Origin: Ursus arctos
Lineage: Eukaryota; Chordata; Mammalia; Carnivora; Ursidae
Reading direction: 5' to 3'
DNA: 64,000 nucleotides
Assembly: GCF_023065955.2 (NCBI RefSeq)
Contig: NW_026622886.1
Location: forward strand, 14,890,001 to 14,954,000
Numbering within the stretch: the first letter of the stretch is position 1; every line of letters begins with the position of its first letter. A program made the position numbers and the translations under genes. Below the pieces are notes generated by a model, which worked only from the letters and a program-made list of their open reading frames with translations, was not told the origin of the DNA and did not search any database. Of this stretch, positions 46,296 through 57,030 are shown piece after piece.

Positions 46296-47797
46296 GTAAC
46301 TATCGTGATTCTCCATGGAGCTTATGCTGCCAAATACAATTTCTGTTTCAGGAGTAGACAAAGGGAAATGTCACATTTTTTTTCATAATCACCCTTACTT
46401 TTTACCTTTACCTCATATTGCAAAAGTGTATTCATATCATGTAGAATTGAGCCTCAGTGTTTAGATAAAATTGATATAAATATACACCTTCCTTCACTCC
46501 ATAGATGTGTCAGTAAAAAGCTCTTAGAAATTACAATTGTATATATTTAAATCACATTGAAATATATTAAAGAAACTACCGGAAGGAAAAGGAATTCTCT
46601 GCCTTGTGCAAGAGGGAAGAACTGATCCTTATGAAGCTATGACAATTGCTTGGTTTATGAAAGAACATAGTATTTCCTCAGGTTATTATATTGGGAACTA
46701 CGGTAAACAGAAATTAGAGTTCTGTATCCTTAAGGTAAATTCACCTTGTTACTTCCTCAACTGAGTAGCTATTGTTTGTAAGCAGCAGTGATTTAAAGGG
46801 AATCTTTTAGAGGGAATGCTTTGAAGGAACAACAAAGTAGGCTTATTTGTCTTCATATGTATATTCTGAATGAAATGAAATAAAATTGAAACTGAGATTG
46901 GATTTTTTAGGATCAAAAAGCATGGGTACAAATTCATACTTGGAAACAATTGATGTGAGTCTTTTGTGTTACGGACTCCATTTAGTGTATTTATTTTCCA
47001 TTGTAAAAAAAATGAAAAACATTGGCAGACTATTGCATTTTGATTATAATTATATAAAGTTAAAATTTCATGTACATTTAATTTTGACATGTAGCAGAGA
47101 TATAATGTCTTATAGGCAACTAATTACATATGTGCTGGTCACACATTTCTATACAAATTTAAGCAAATACTTAATTATCTTTTTACAATGAACTAACGTT
47201 TGAGGCCAGAATCTGAAAACTGGCTGTGTTTGCAGGTAGATGTTTGGAAAGTTTTTACACTTTTTTGGGGCAGTGAAAGCTATTTGCTACATTGAAATGC
47301 GTTCTTTAGTACAATAAGTATTTTTAGAATTAAAATAATTCCAAAGATGTCTTAGTTTAGAAACTTGAAGAAGTGTGCTCACCAGGTAGAGATTGAGTAT
47401 TATTTACATTGAATATAATCTTGCATAATAAGTAAATATGAGATATTTGACTTTGTAGCTGGACAAATAGTATTTGGACAGTAGTTCAAAATAATCATCC
47501 TTTTTCAACTTTTGTGAATACTCAAGTGTTTGCAGAGTGATACGTTATTATTTAAAAATTTTACCATATTTTACAGAATATATATATCACAGAACCATGA
47601 TTATACTTTAAGAATTGACATTCTAAATCAGTAATATTTTTCAGCTTGTTAGTGTATCATTTAACTAGCTGTAGCCCCAACTAGTAGCCTTTTAATAAAA
47701 AACAATCTTAATGATTGAGTCATTGCCCTTGAAAACTGAATTCATTATCAAGAATGTTCCTAATCTTTGGTAGCAGTAGACCCCCAGCTTCTTTCTT
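46296..47797 (+). other. Intron after the 46220 exon
   Basis: AT-rich, no repeat that I can name, no gene. Short overlapping frames on both strands at 46749-47191 have no recognisable domain. Confidence 0.5.
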
Positions 47798-47804
47798 ATT
47801 AAAA

Positions 47805-47853
47805 GTGTGTGTGTGTGTGTGTCTGTGTGTCTGTGTGTATGTGTGCGTCTGTC
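47805..47853. repeat. (GT)n microsatellite, interrupted
   Basis: GT repeats with CT and AT interruptions, in the short intron 136-184 bp upstream of the 47989 acceptor. Confidence 0.93.
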
Positions 47854-47988
47854 TAGGATTTAATTTTTTAAAAAATCACTTTCAGTGCTTGATCTGTATA
47901 TGTTTGATATTAGAGCGTTATATATTAACAGTATCTTCTGATGACACTTCAATGGTGAATATTTAGTGGGTTTTTCTTTTTCTTTCAG

Positions 47989-48090
47989 GAATTGATGCCA
48001 ACATAAAGGATAGCTTAGGTAGAACTGTCTTAGACATTCTGAAAGAACATCCATCTCAGAAATCTCTCCAGATTGCAACACTCTTACAAG
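47989..48090 (+). CDS. ANKS1B: ANKS1B coding exon (likely exon 6), last ankyrin repeat
   Basis: A 102-nt exon (phase 1 to 1, frame-preserving if skipped), acceptor TTTTCTTTCAG, donor GTAAAC. It completes the glycine of LLETG and encodes IDANIKDSLGRTVLDILKEH then PSQKSLQIATLLQ. The R-T-V-L-D-I-L motif is a degenerate capping repeat: the TPLHLA core is replaced and the second helix is polar, as expected at the end of a solenoid. The short intron before it (1693 bp) contains a GT microsatellite 136 bp upstream of the acceptor. Confidence 0.92.
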
Positions 48091-48359
48091 GTAAACAATA
48101 TTGAATGATGGATGAGTTTGTTAAGATTAAATTAAATCTACCATTGTTTCCTTTTGAAGGTTTTGAGTTAATGTTTACTTTTGAGTGAACTTATTATTTA
48201 CATTTTTTTGGGTAGACTTTAAATAGTAATTTTTAATGTTTCATTTCTGTTTTCAACTAATGAGTATTTTCACTTGATATTAAAAAAATTTTTAAATGTA
48301 TATAGTAAATATGTAGTTATGAACTTGAAGGTAATAAGACTATAAAGTGATTATCTTAC
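48091..48359 (+). other. Intron after the 47989 exon
   Basis: Donor GTAAAC, then AT-rich sequence. Confidence 0.5.
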
Positions 48360-48545
48360 ATTTGAATAATGCTTTAAGAGTTTTCAGGAATTTTCTATTA
48401 TTTTGTGTGATTTCTGTAACTTTGAGGTAGGTGAATCTGATATCATTATTTTCCTTTTTGCATATGAGGGAAACTGAAGCTCCGAGAGGCTGACTTGCTC
48501 AAACTCATATATCTTATTTTAGGTGGTAGACCTGGTACATAAATG
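48360..48545 (-). repeat. MIR SINE remnant
   Basis: 'actttgaggtaggtgaatct', 'cattattttcctttttgcat', 'actgaagctccgagaggctg', 'ggtggtagacctggtacata'. Confidence 0.75.
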
Positions 48546-49304
48546 CTGGGTTAACAACAACAACAAATTATACTTAGCTAGAAGAATACAGATTATTTCT
48601 TCCTTAATCCAGTAGTACAAGATAATTCAGTCTTGCAAGCCTTTGTTTTTTTGGTAAAGATCACTTAAATACCTGTGTAATTAGGTGCAGACATTTGGTC
48701 TACTGAAGGTTTGGGACCCATTTAGGGTACTAATTTTTCATTTGCAGGATTATATACTCCCCCGTTTGATGTAAAAATTTTAATGAAAATTTAGATTTAA
48801 ATACTTTCCCTTTTTGCTTCATGATTAGGCCTGACATGTAGTATGTTCTCTTAAAAATCCAGACACTTGTTCTCTCCTTTCCAGGTAGCTTCTACACTGG
48901 TCAGCAGTGATTATCCCCTAATTATTGCAGATGGGCGACAAGTGTAATAGGGAAGGGAGGCGGGATGGTTTCCTTGGATATTAGTTGGGAAGCTGAAGAA
49001 CAGCTTTGTCCTGCAGGAGAGAAATGAATTAAAACCAAGTCTGTCAGGTGATGCATAGAAACAGGAGTCAACAAAAGCCAAAGAGGGGTAAAAAGAATAA
49101 ATGAGCTACAGGAGATCATTCATGCTCTCTTCTGTCTTTATTTTCAAAACCTCTCAGGAAACTGAAGTTCAGTCCCCTGCAATTTTCTTGTTAATAAATA
49201 AGTTAATTGCAGTCAAGTGCATATAGAGATAATTCAGAGAATACAAGAGTAGTTCTTCATATTCAAATTAAAATCAAGTTGAATGAAAACTAAAAAAAAA
49301 AAGT
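48546..49304. other. Intronic sequence without recognised gene
   Basis: Unique-looking. A-run at about 49291-49302. Confidence 0.5.
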
Positions 49305-49320
49305 GGTATACAACATTTTT

Positions 49321-49532
49321 TAAACTTTTTTTTTTTTTTAAAGATTTTATTTATTTATTTGACAGAGATAGAGACAGCCAGTGAGAGAGGGAACACAAGT
49401 AGGGGGAGTGAGAGAGGGAGAAGCAGGCTCCCCACTGAGCAGGGAGCCTGATGTGGGGATCGATCCCATAACGCCGGGATCACGCCCTGAGCCGAAGGCA
49501 GACGCTTAACCGCTGTGCCACCCAGGCGCCCC
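49321..49532 (-). mobile_element. Young SINEC copy
   Basis: Full-length with long T-run. Perfect duplication ggtatacaacattttt at 49305-49320 and 49533-49548; 'gccacccaggcgcccc' end intact. Among the best preserved SINEs here. Confidence 0.96.
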
Positions 49533-49548
49533 GGTATACAACATTTTT

Positions 49549-50325
49549 GTTTACTCCCTATAGCACTTTATATTTATATAGAACTTTTGTCTCTAACTGG
49601 ACTTTAAAAAAAACAGAGGCTTGTGAATAATATGTCTTTTGGGAAAAGCAAAATAAATGTCATCCACTCAAAAGAGGGCATGACATAATTACAGACATTT
49701 ACTGTATTGATTTAACTGAGATGAAATTGTTATTATACAGGAGTTAACTATCTGTGTTCTCTTCAATGGTCAAGGTTCATTAGGTATGTGAACTTATGAT
49801 AGGGTATATGGGATATCTTTGAATTTTTTAAATTGTTGGCAGATTTTAGAATGTGAAGGTGTTGTCTTTATTCTTTGCATTCTTGGGTCATAAATCAGTG
49901 GTACATTTCAAGTTTTATGGAAAGGTTATTTCACTAAAACCAATTTAGAGTAGATAAAATTACTATTTGTGTCCTGGAGGAAGAATTCACTTTACATAAT
50001 AACTGTATTGGGTCAAAAATTTTAAGGGTAGACTTCCATAGGTTGCTTTCTTTGCCTAGTAGAATTGCCTTTAGGTAGAAACTGGATAGTATGAAGAGTC
50101 AGTTGGTTGGCATCAGAGCACAGACTTTCTTAACTAAATTTTAAGAAAAAGATTCCTTCTGAATAAAGACATGTAAGTAAAAGATCCCTATGGGGAGAGA
50201 TCAATTGATTCAATCCTTTAGATGGAGACTGCAAACTAGCCACTGCAAGCTGAATGCTTTGGGCAGATAGCAGATATATTTTGTTTGGATTACATATTTT
50301 AGGCCTGTACTGTGTTTCCATAAAA
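49549..50325. other. Intronic sequence without recognised gene
   Basis: Nothing recognised. Confidence 0.5.
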
Positions 50326-50327
50326 AT

Positions 50328-50628
50328 TGAATTAAGTCAAGCAGAGAAAGACAATTATCATATGGTTTCACTCATTTATGGAACATAAGAAATAGGAAGA
50401 TCGGTAGGAGAAGGAAGGGAAGAATGAAGGGGGGATAAGCAGAAGGGGGAATGAACCATGAGAGACTGTGGACTCTGGGAAACAAACTGAGGGCTTCAGA
50501 GGGGAGGAGGGTGGGGATTGGGATAGGCCAGTGATGGGTATTAAGGAGGGCATGTATTGCATCAAAAACTGGGGATGTACTGTATGGTTATTTTGTTATT
50601 TTAACAAAATAAAAATTATAAAAAAAAG
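50328..50628 (+). mobile_element. 5'-truncated L1 (last ORF2 codons plus 3' UTR)
   Basis: Starts in the ORF2 end ('aagtcaagcagagaaagaca'), continues through 'ggaatgaaccatgagagact' and 'ctgggaaacaaactgagggc'. Compared with 39165-39260 it lacks roughly 45 bp between 'gtattgcat' and 'caaaaac'. Ends in an A-rich tail. Confidence 0.92.
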
Positions 50629-50904
50629 AATATTCCCTAGTTAAAAAAAATAATAACTTTCAAAATATAAAAATCGAGGATTTCAGCTAAAACTTCAGAG
50701 TTTTGTTTCTCAAAAAATGCAGGCTTTCGTTTTACTTTACTGTTGAACTTTAGATGGGGCATCTACTGTCTAGTTAATCATGCTCCACATGCTTTCTGTT
50801 TTCTCTGTGATATTGAGGCTGAGTGTTCGTTGACATTTATCCCTGCATTCATATGCCATTTTCCTTATGCTTAAGAGAAGAGTGAGATGTTTTCTTCTAT
50901 CATG
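50629..50904. other. Short intronic spacer
   Basis: Nothing recognised. Confidence 0.45.
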
Positions 50905-51125
50905 TCTATCTGGCTGTGCCACTTATTAGCTGTATGAATATGGTCAACTTAAAATCCTTCTCCTTCAGTTGTTGCCTTTAAATCTGAGACTGTAGTAGTG
51001 CCTGTGTCATAGTTTTGTGAGGATCAAGTGGGTTAACTTATTTTAAATACTTAGAACACTGCTGGGTGCATAGTAAGCCATATTTAAGTTTTAGCTGCTA
51101 TTACTGTTATTATATCATAATCAAA
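50905..51125 (+). repeat. MIR SINE
   Basis: 'ctggctgtgccacttattag', 'ctgtatgaatatggtcaact', 'gttttgtgaggatcaagtgg', 'acttagaacactgctgggtg', 'catagtaagcc'. Confidence 0.85.
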
Positions 51126-51687
51126 ATTGGAAAAATGAGAGATAGGCTGTGTGGAACATTACTTCAAGAATGAGAATGAACATTATTTCTCTGTGGAAAT
51201 AAAGTTTAATATGCAATTACAAGAGTAGACAACATTATGACATAAATTTCATTCTTTTATGTTACCTGACTGGTTGTTGTAGCTATCTGAACATGATATC
51301 TCTGTTTAGATATCAAGTCTATTCAAATCATCTTTCAGAGGCTTTTAAATCTTCAGGTAGAATATATTTAAGGAAACTAAGGATGTTATTATGTCTTTAA
51401 CAGGTGCATTTATTTTTAAGGAAAGAATGTGGCCAGTTTCGTTTTCACAAAAAGTGTTTATGAGTCTCTTCCTAAGTATCTTTTATGTTTAAAAGATTTA
51501 AATTAATAGTTCATCATGAAGTTGTTTCAGTTTGGTTGGTTTTTTGAAGTTCTTTTAAAAACTTAGGCTGTATTTAGAATATGAAGAAATAAATGAAAAA
51601 CTGATCACTAGAAATAAAACAAAGTTTAGTTATTGATTTTAAAGTAAATGAATTTGACTATGTAATTTCAAAAACTTGTATGCACAG
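51126..51687 (+). other. Intron upstream of the 51688 exon
   Basis: AT-rich; weak pyrimidine tract before the acceptor. Nothing else. Confidence 0.5.
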
Positions 51688-51801
51688 AATATTTGGAAGG
51701 CGTGGGAAGATCAGCAGTCCTTGAAGAGCACGTACAAGAAGATACAACACAAGAAATACATATTTCATCTCCTGTTGAGTCTCCTTCCCAAAAGACTAAG
51801 A
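51688..51801 (+). CDS. ANKS1B: ANKS1B coding exon (likely exon 7), linker after the ankyrin block
   Basis: A 114-nt exon (phase 1 to 1), acceptor TGCACAG, donor GTGAGT. It encodes YLEGVGRSAVLEEHVQEDTT and then QEIHISSPVESPSQKTK, a polar, Ser/Pro/Glu-rich linker with SP sites (SSPVESPS) that could be phosphorylated. The segment EEHVQEDTTQEIH appears to differ from human (which I recall as EEPVQEDATQETH), so it looks less constrained than the repeats. The acceptor has a weak pyrimidine tract (AAAACTTGTATGCACAG), fitting a possibly alternative exon. An antisense SINE begins 112 bp downstream. Confidence 0.9.
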
Positions 51802-51913
51802 GTGAGTAGCTAATTATAAAGCCCTTGAAATAATACTAGACGTTTATGTACAAATTTGTCCTATATGTACAAAAAAGGCTTGTAAAAATTTCAGGTCTAA
51901 TAAGTTGTATCTT

Positions 51914-52114
51914 TTTTTTTTTTTTTAAGATTTTATTTATTTATTTGACAGAGATAGAGACAGCCAACGAGAGAGGGAACACAAGCAGGGGGAGTGGGAG
52001 AGGAAGAAGCAGGCTCACAGCAGAGGAGCCTGATGTGGGGCTCGATCCCATAATGCTGGGATCACGCCCTGAGCCGAAGGCAGACGCTTAACCGCTGTGC
52101 CACCCAGGCGCCCC
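51914..52114 (-). mobile_element. Young SINEC copy close to an exon
   Basis: Full-length, T-run at 51911-51927, 'gacagccaacgagagaggga', 'gccacccaggcgcccc'. Perfect duplication aataagttgtatctt at 51899-51913 and 52115-52129. Starts 112 bp after the exon ending at 51801. Confidence 0.96.
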
Positions 52115-52164
52115 AATAAGTTGTATCTTATACTCTATATTTTATCCATTTATTCAGCCAGCAT

Positions 52165-52329
52165 TTTTTTTAAGAGAGGGAGACGGTGGGGGTAGGGAGA
52201 GAGAACCTTAAGCAGGCTCCACACCCAGCGAAGAGCCCAACAGGGGGGTTTGACAGTCATCATAGTGTTCAATCTCACAACCCTAAAACCATGACCTCAG
52301 CCGAAATCGAGATTCGGACACAGGCACCC
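52165..52329 (-). mobile_element. Older SINEC copy
   Basis: 'tttttttaagagagggagac', 'accatgacctcagccgaaat', end decayed to 'cggacacaggcaccc'. Imperfect duplication attcag(c/t)ca(g/a)cattt on both sides. Confidence 0.88.
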
Positions 52330-52459
52330 ATTCAGTCAACATTTATTGAGCTCTTCTATTTGTCAGACCCTACTCTTGGCCCTGACGTAGTAGTGAGCAA
52401 AATTAGCTGTGCCTGCTGTCATGAAGTTTACATGGAGTGGATATTTCATAGTAGATTTT

Positions 52460-52682
52460 CCCCCCCAAAATTAATTAATTAATCAATTAATTAATTAACT
52501 TGAGAGTGTGTGTGAGTGGGGGCACGGGCAGAAGAAGAGAGAGAATCTGAAGCAGACTCCCCACAGCATGCAGAGCACAACAAGGGGGCTTGACGCTCAT
52601 CACAGGGCTCCATCCCAGGACACTGAGATCATGACCTGAGCTGAAATCAAGAGTCAGACAACTGAGCCATCCAGGTGCCCCT
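52460..52682 (-). mobile_element. Older SINEC copy with (TTAA)n tail
   Basis: The tail side is a TTAA/AATT array (about 52470-52499); then 'gagatcatgacctgagctga', 'ctgagccatccaggtgcccc'. Third antisense SINE in a row in this short intron. Confidence 0.9.
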
Positions 52683-53386
52683 TTCTAAAATGTATTTTTA
52701 ATGCAGAATAAAAATATTGATAACTGGATTATAACTGCTGGAGTTTTATTTTTTCCCCAGAAGAAATTACGGGTATAAGGTACCTTTTTGAGAATGATTA
52801 GAAAAATGCATATTTGCATGCAGCCAACAAAATATTCATATTTTGACAGACGATGCATATTATGTATCTGTTCCTTCTGTGTTTTTCCTTTATGTCACAT
52901 AGCACAATTCTAATTTATTACTTATGTAATTATTTATCTAAATACATCCTATTTCTTTTTATTGAACCTAGGAAGTAGGCTTCCAGTACCATTTAAAATT
53001 TGTTAATGAGGTGTTGAATGAATTCTGTCCGTGAACTATAACGCCGGTGAAAGATTGTTGAAGATTAAATGTTACAGTGAATGAAGCCTTAGAAATTGTA
53101 ATTCCAGATGCTTTTATGTACTTTAATATGTAAACCTTCAATACTTATTTCTATTTTGAATAAGAGTAATAATAGGCAAAATTGGGATTTCTCCTTGTCT
53201 TTTAATATTCTTTCACCTTATTATAGTTTAGTACCTTGTTTTCAACAGAATATTTTCTGACTTACTAAGTCTTGTTTGTCATAATACGCGTTCTATCACC
53301 ATACTAGTCATATTTTTATTAGTTAATAGGAAGTTTTAGCAATAGCCTTTCTTGTAACTTTGAGAAAAATTACTGTCTTCTTACAG
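52683..53386 (+). other. Intron upstream of the 53387 exon
   Basis: Unique-looking, with a good pyrimidine tract before the acceptor. Nothing else. Confidence 0.5.
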
Positions 53387-53553
53387 GTGAAACTGTGACT
53401 GGAGAATTATCAAAACTCTTGGATGAAATAAAACTCTGTCAGGAAAAGGATTATTCATTTGAAGATTTGTGCCACACAATATCAGACCACTACTTAGATA
53501 ATTTGAGCAAGATTTCAGAGGAAGAACTTGGGAAAAATGGAAGCCAGAGTGTA
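53387..53553 (+). CDS. ANKS1B: ANKS1B coding exon (likely exon 8), linker with conserved helical segment
   Basis: A 167-nt exon, acceptor TGTCTTCTTACAG, entering on the last two bases of a serine codon and ending in phase 0 at a strong GTAAGT donor. It encodes ETVTGELSKLLDEIKLCQEK, then DYSFEDLCHTISDHYLDNLS and KISEEELGKNGSQSV. The amphipathic leucine/acidic pattern suggests helices; this is a conserved part of ANKS1 proteins between the ankyrin repeats and the SAM domains. The exon end is placed by the consensus GTAAGT and by the human continuation starting with Arg. Reading stays open for 57 codons past the donor. No next exon is recognisable before the window ends. Confidence 0.93.
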
Positions 53554-55539
53554 GTAAGTAAGGGGGGAAGGAAGACAGTGCATCTGTCTTCGCCAATTCA
53601 ATGTGTATCTGAGAGGCATGGGATTTGTGCATTATCCTATCTTCAGATTCTTCCTGTGTCAAATGTCAGATTCCCTATTGCTCCTTTTCTGATGTTCATT
53701 GGTGTTTTATTCTCACTGCATGTGTAGGGGAAGGAATGCTTTGATAAATCACTTATAGTTTGTGATGATCTTGCTACTGTTGACTTGCCTAAGAAATCAT
53801 AATTTCTTTGATTATGTTCTTTTAGTTTTACTGGGCATGATGATACTAGTTTCCAAAGAAAGAAAAAAAATCTTCCTTTTGTCTTTTTTTCCCATTTTCT
53901 CCATGAACTGAGTCTACCCCATCTTAAAGAAAGATGGAGCTGGGCTATGTGTATATGTTCCCTAGTTACTTTGTATGTTATGGTAGGGGAGAGACATTGT
54001 AGAAGGTTTGACCTCCATATTTTTATAATCTTATGCAAATCCTTTATGCAAACTACTAGCTCAGAATCTAAATCATGAGTTAGAGATTCTTGCTCTTTAG
54101 ATTTTTACATTAACACAATAGCAAAAACAAACAAACAAACCCAACAACCTCAAACTGTGGAGAATCAATTTAAAATTAGGATTTGTATATCTCTTTTGTG
54201 TCACGTAGAGGTAGGATTTATAGTGTGTACTGGTATTAAAGGAAATTCAGTATTATAACATGAAATTGTTACTTTTAGAACTTTTAATTTGTTATAGAAA
54301 CATTACGTTTTCTTCAAAAGCTAATAAGAGTGGATTGTGTTAAGTATGTCATATTATTTATGAAAACTAAAAAAATTGCCAAGTATAGTTACTATTCTGA
54401 GAATGTTTACTTCATTTAGTTCCTTCATGTGCAACTTGTTTCCCAGGATAGTATTTGCTAGTCTAGCTCCATGGCTAGTCTTACTCCCTAGGCTGTCTTT
54501 GTTCTTTTTTTTTTTTTTTTTTTGCTTTGTTTCCTGCAGTGTCTTTTTTAAAGCATCGTATTATTGACCCCAATAAAAGCTCTTTATGAATAATTATGAT
54601 TAATTATATATATACATATATATGTATATATAAATACATATAAGTTTTAACCAAATGAAATTTTTATATTAATATTTACTATAATGACTTTTACATCAGG
54701 ACAAAATTTCCTGTTTAAAAATCTTAAACAATTTTATATCATCTCCAAATTACAAACCAGTTCATTTAACATTTTCTTGAAAGTTGGTTATAAATTAAAA
54801 CATATTTATCCTACATAAATAATACATGCTATTTAGGTTTTTAGGTCTGCCCCTAATGATTTCTCTAAACTGACTTCTTCTCGCCCTCTACTTCTAAGCC
54901 TACAGATTTTCTGAAAGCCCTAATTTTCTAGACGAGTGGTTTCTAAACTTTTTTTGTTGTGTGTAGCATAGTAAACAAATTTTAAGCAAACATCCCAAAT
55001 GCATGTGTTTATAAATTACATATATCTACTATTCTCAGAATGTATCATGTAAATTAGGCATATACTACAAGAGACATTCAAATAAGAGGGATAAAGAATA
55101 AATGTAAATAGAAGCTCTATCTTTTTTTTCTTTTACTCAGTGGGTATCTTGTGTACCCTGGGGTCTGCACATTTTACTTGGAGACTATGCTCACTCAGGC
55201 TTATAGATTTCAGGTAGTTATAGTAGGGGTTTTTAATATTATGAGAGTGACATAATTTGGGAGAATGATGGCCAACTGTTTGTTTTTTTTATAAGTCAAA
55301 GACTGTATTGTGATAGCAAGAGAGAAACTAATGCTCGTAAATTGAACTGAATTTCTTAAAATTCAAGCTTATCCTTTCACAGAATCAGTCTTTGTTCCTG
55401 TGACAAATCTTATATTGTGTTCCTTGAAAATATTGTCATATTAAATAATAAAGGTTACCTGAGGCAGAAAAGCAAAGGGTACATATGAGTAAGGGCAAGT
55501 AGTTCAATTCTTCTAGAATAATAGAGCTTATAAAGTGGG
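53554..55539 (+). other. Downstream intron, first part
   Basis: Begins with GTAAGT; the exon frame stays open to TAG at 53725-53727. AATAAA at 54572. T-run at about 54507-54523, TA-rich tract at 54605-54645. 54945-55210 begins 'gagtggtttctaaacttttt', like a hAT (MER5/MER20-type) end, but cannot be assigned. Confidence 0.5.
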
Positions 55540-55720
55540 AAGATGGGAAAATAAAATTAGAAGGATAGGTTGACGTCAGGCCATAGATGATTTTGAATGT
55601 CAGGATAAGAGTTTTAGTATTTAGTTTTTAGAAAATGAGAAAAATCTAAAGGATTTTGAGCAGATGAAAGACATCATTGGAAGTCAGAAGATTAATCTAA
55701 TAGAAACTTGTTATTGAATG
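55540..55720 (-). repeat. L2 LINE fragment
   Basis: 'ggccatagatgattttgaat', 'aaaggattttgagcagatga' follow the reverse L2 phrase on 'ttttaagcaggggagtgaca'. Confidence 0.55.
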
Positions 55721-55889
55721 TTTAAAAAGTAATCCAATTACTATACTAATACTATAGCCTGTGTTTTATTTGGGTTCGTTTGCTTTTGTTGAATATTTCT
55801 GTTCATCAAAAATGTTCCTTCAGAGTTTTGTTATGAATTGTACTCTCAAATTATGCAAAAATTTAATCAAGTACTTACAGATCACCTAA

Positions 55890-56510
55890 TACAGATGTTT
55901 GTTACCACATTGTAAGTTATAGGATTTATAATAGCAGTAAAGAAACATGGTTCCTAACTTGAAGGAGTTCAAAATTCTTACTAGAAGAAGGCTTTAAATC
56001 ACAGTGTACAGACAAGACTAACATATGAAACAACAGATATGGAAGAGCTGACATTTATTAGTTGCTTGCTATTTTAATGCTTTATATGATTTAAGCTACT
56101 TAATCCTCACAGTAATCTTAAGAGTGGATTTATAGACTTGGGAAATGACTCGGCTGGCAAGTTGCAGATCTAGGATTCAAACTCAGAGCCAATGTCTTTA
56201 ATTCCCAGCTACATATCTCATAATAAATTACCCGGTAGCCAAAGGAATTTTTCAAAAAGGGAGAGATTAGTGAAGAGTTACTGGGATTCATTGAAGGCTT
56301 CGTGGAGGTAGGGAGAGACCAACTTGGGCCCCGGAAAGAGAAGGAGATGTGCCTTTTATTTGTTTTAGAATGAATGAATGAATAAGTGAGTGAATGGGAG
56401 AGGATTCCAGCTTGTAGAAACAGTATGTGCAAAAGCACAGAGGTGAGACATCGCATATAATTTGAGAATAATCTTTTTATCATGAGTTGATTTTGGAAAG
56501 TAGTGGGAAA
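55890..56510 (-). repeat. L2 LINE with a nested MIR
   Basis: 'gaaacatggttcctaacttg', 'gaaggagttcaaaattctta' (left), then after the MIR 'gaaggcttcgtggaggtagg', 'acagtatgtgcaaaagcaca' and 'gaggtgagacatcgcatata' (right), in reverse L2 order. Confidence 0.7.
56050..56215 (-). repeat. MIR SINE nested in L2
   Basis: 'cttaatcctcacagtaatct', 'ggcaagttgcagatctagga', 'ttcaaactcagagccaatgt'. Confidence 0.7.
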
Positions 56511-56524
56511 CAAATTTGGGTAAG

Positions 56525-56745
56525 TAACGATAATACCTAACACTTACAGAGCACATTGTTTATATTAATTGATTTAATCTTCACAATAACCCTGAGGTAG
56601 GTGGTATTTTTCCTCCCATTTTACAGATGAGAAAATGGAGGCACAGAGAACTTTTATGATTTTCCCATGTATATATGGTAATTGCCAGAGCCAGGATCTG
56701 AACACAGGCAGTCTGGGGCTGGTGCCATATCCAGTACCACTCAGC
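56525..56745 (-). repeat. MIR SINE, well preserved
   Basis: 'cttcacaataaccctgaggt', 'tcccattttacagatgagaa', 'aatggaggcacagagaactt', 'gccagagccaggatctgaac', 'acaggcagtctgg'. The clearest MIR in the window. Confidence 0.9.
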
Positions 56746-56892
56746 TGTTTTGTTAAGGGCAGATAATTAGATTTGGGAAACTAGTCAGAAGTTTAATATT
56801 GGTGGTGAAGAGAATAAACTCTTGAGTAGGAGAGTTCTGTCTTGAAGGTGACATTTTGGGAAGATAAAAATGGTAACTGTAGTCAGATGTTC

Positions 56893-57030
56893 TGGAAGAG
56901 ATTAGTGATTCTCAGCAATGGTAATATGTGAGATGTATTTGGAGAGGCTTCAAAAAATACTGACCAACTAGACCAACTAAATCAGAATTGTTTTGGATGG
57001 CCCTGAGCCTTTTTCTTGTAGAAAGCTAGT
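56893..57030. repeat. Possible MER5/MER20-type hAT remnant
   Basis: 'gattagtgattctcagcaat', 'aaaaaatactgaccaactag', 'aaatcagaattgttttggat'. Only a loose resemblance. Confidence 0.35.

Noticed and set aside
46749..47191. Overlapping 113- and 101-codon frames on opposite strands as a hidden gene
   Set aside because: AT-rich intron sequence, no recognisable domain, no splice or promoter support; lengths are not exceptional in 64 kb.
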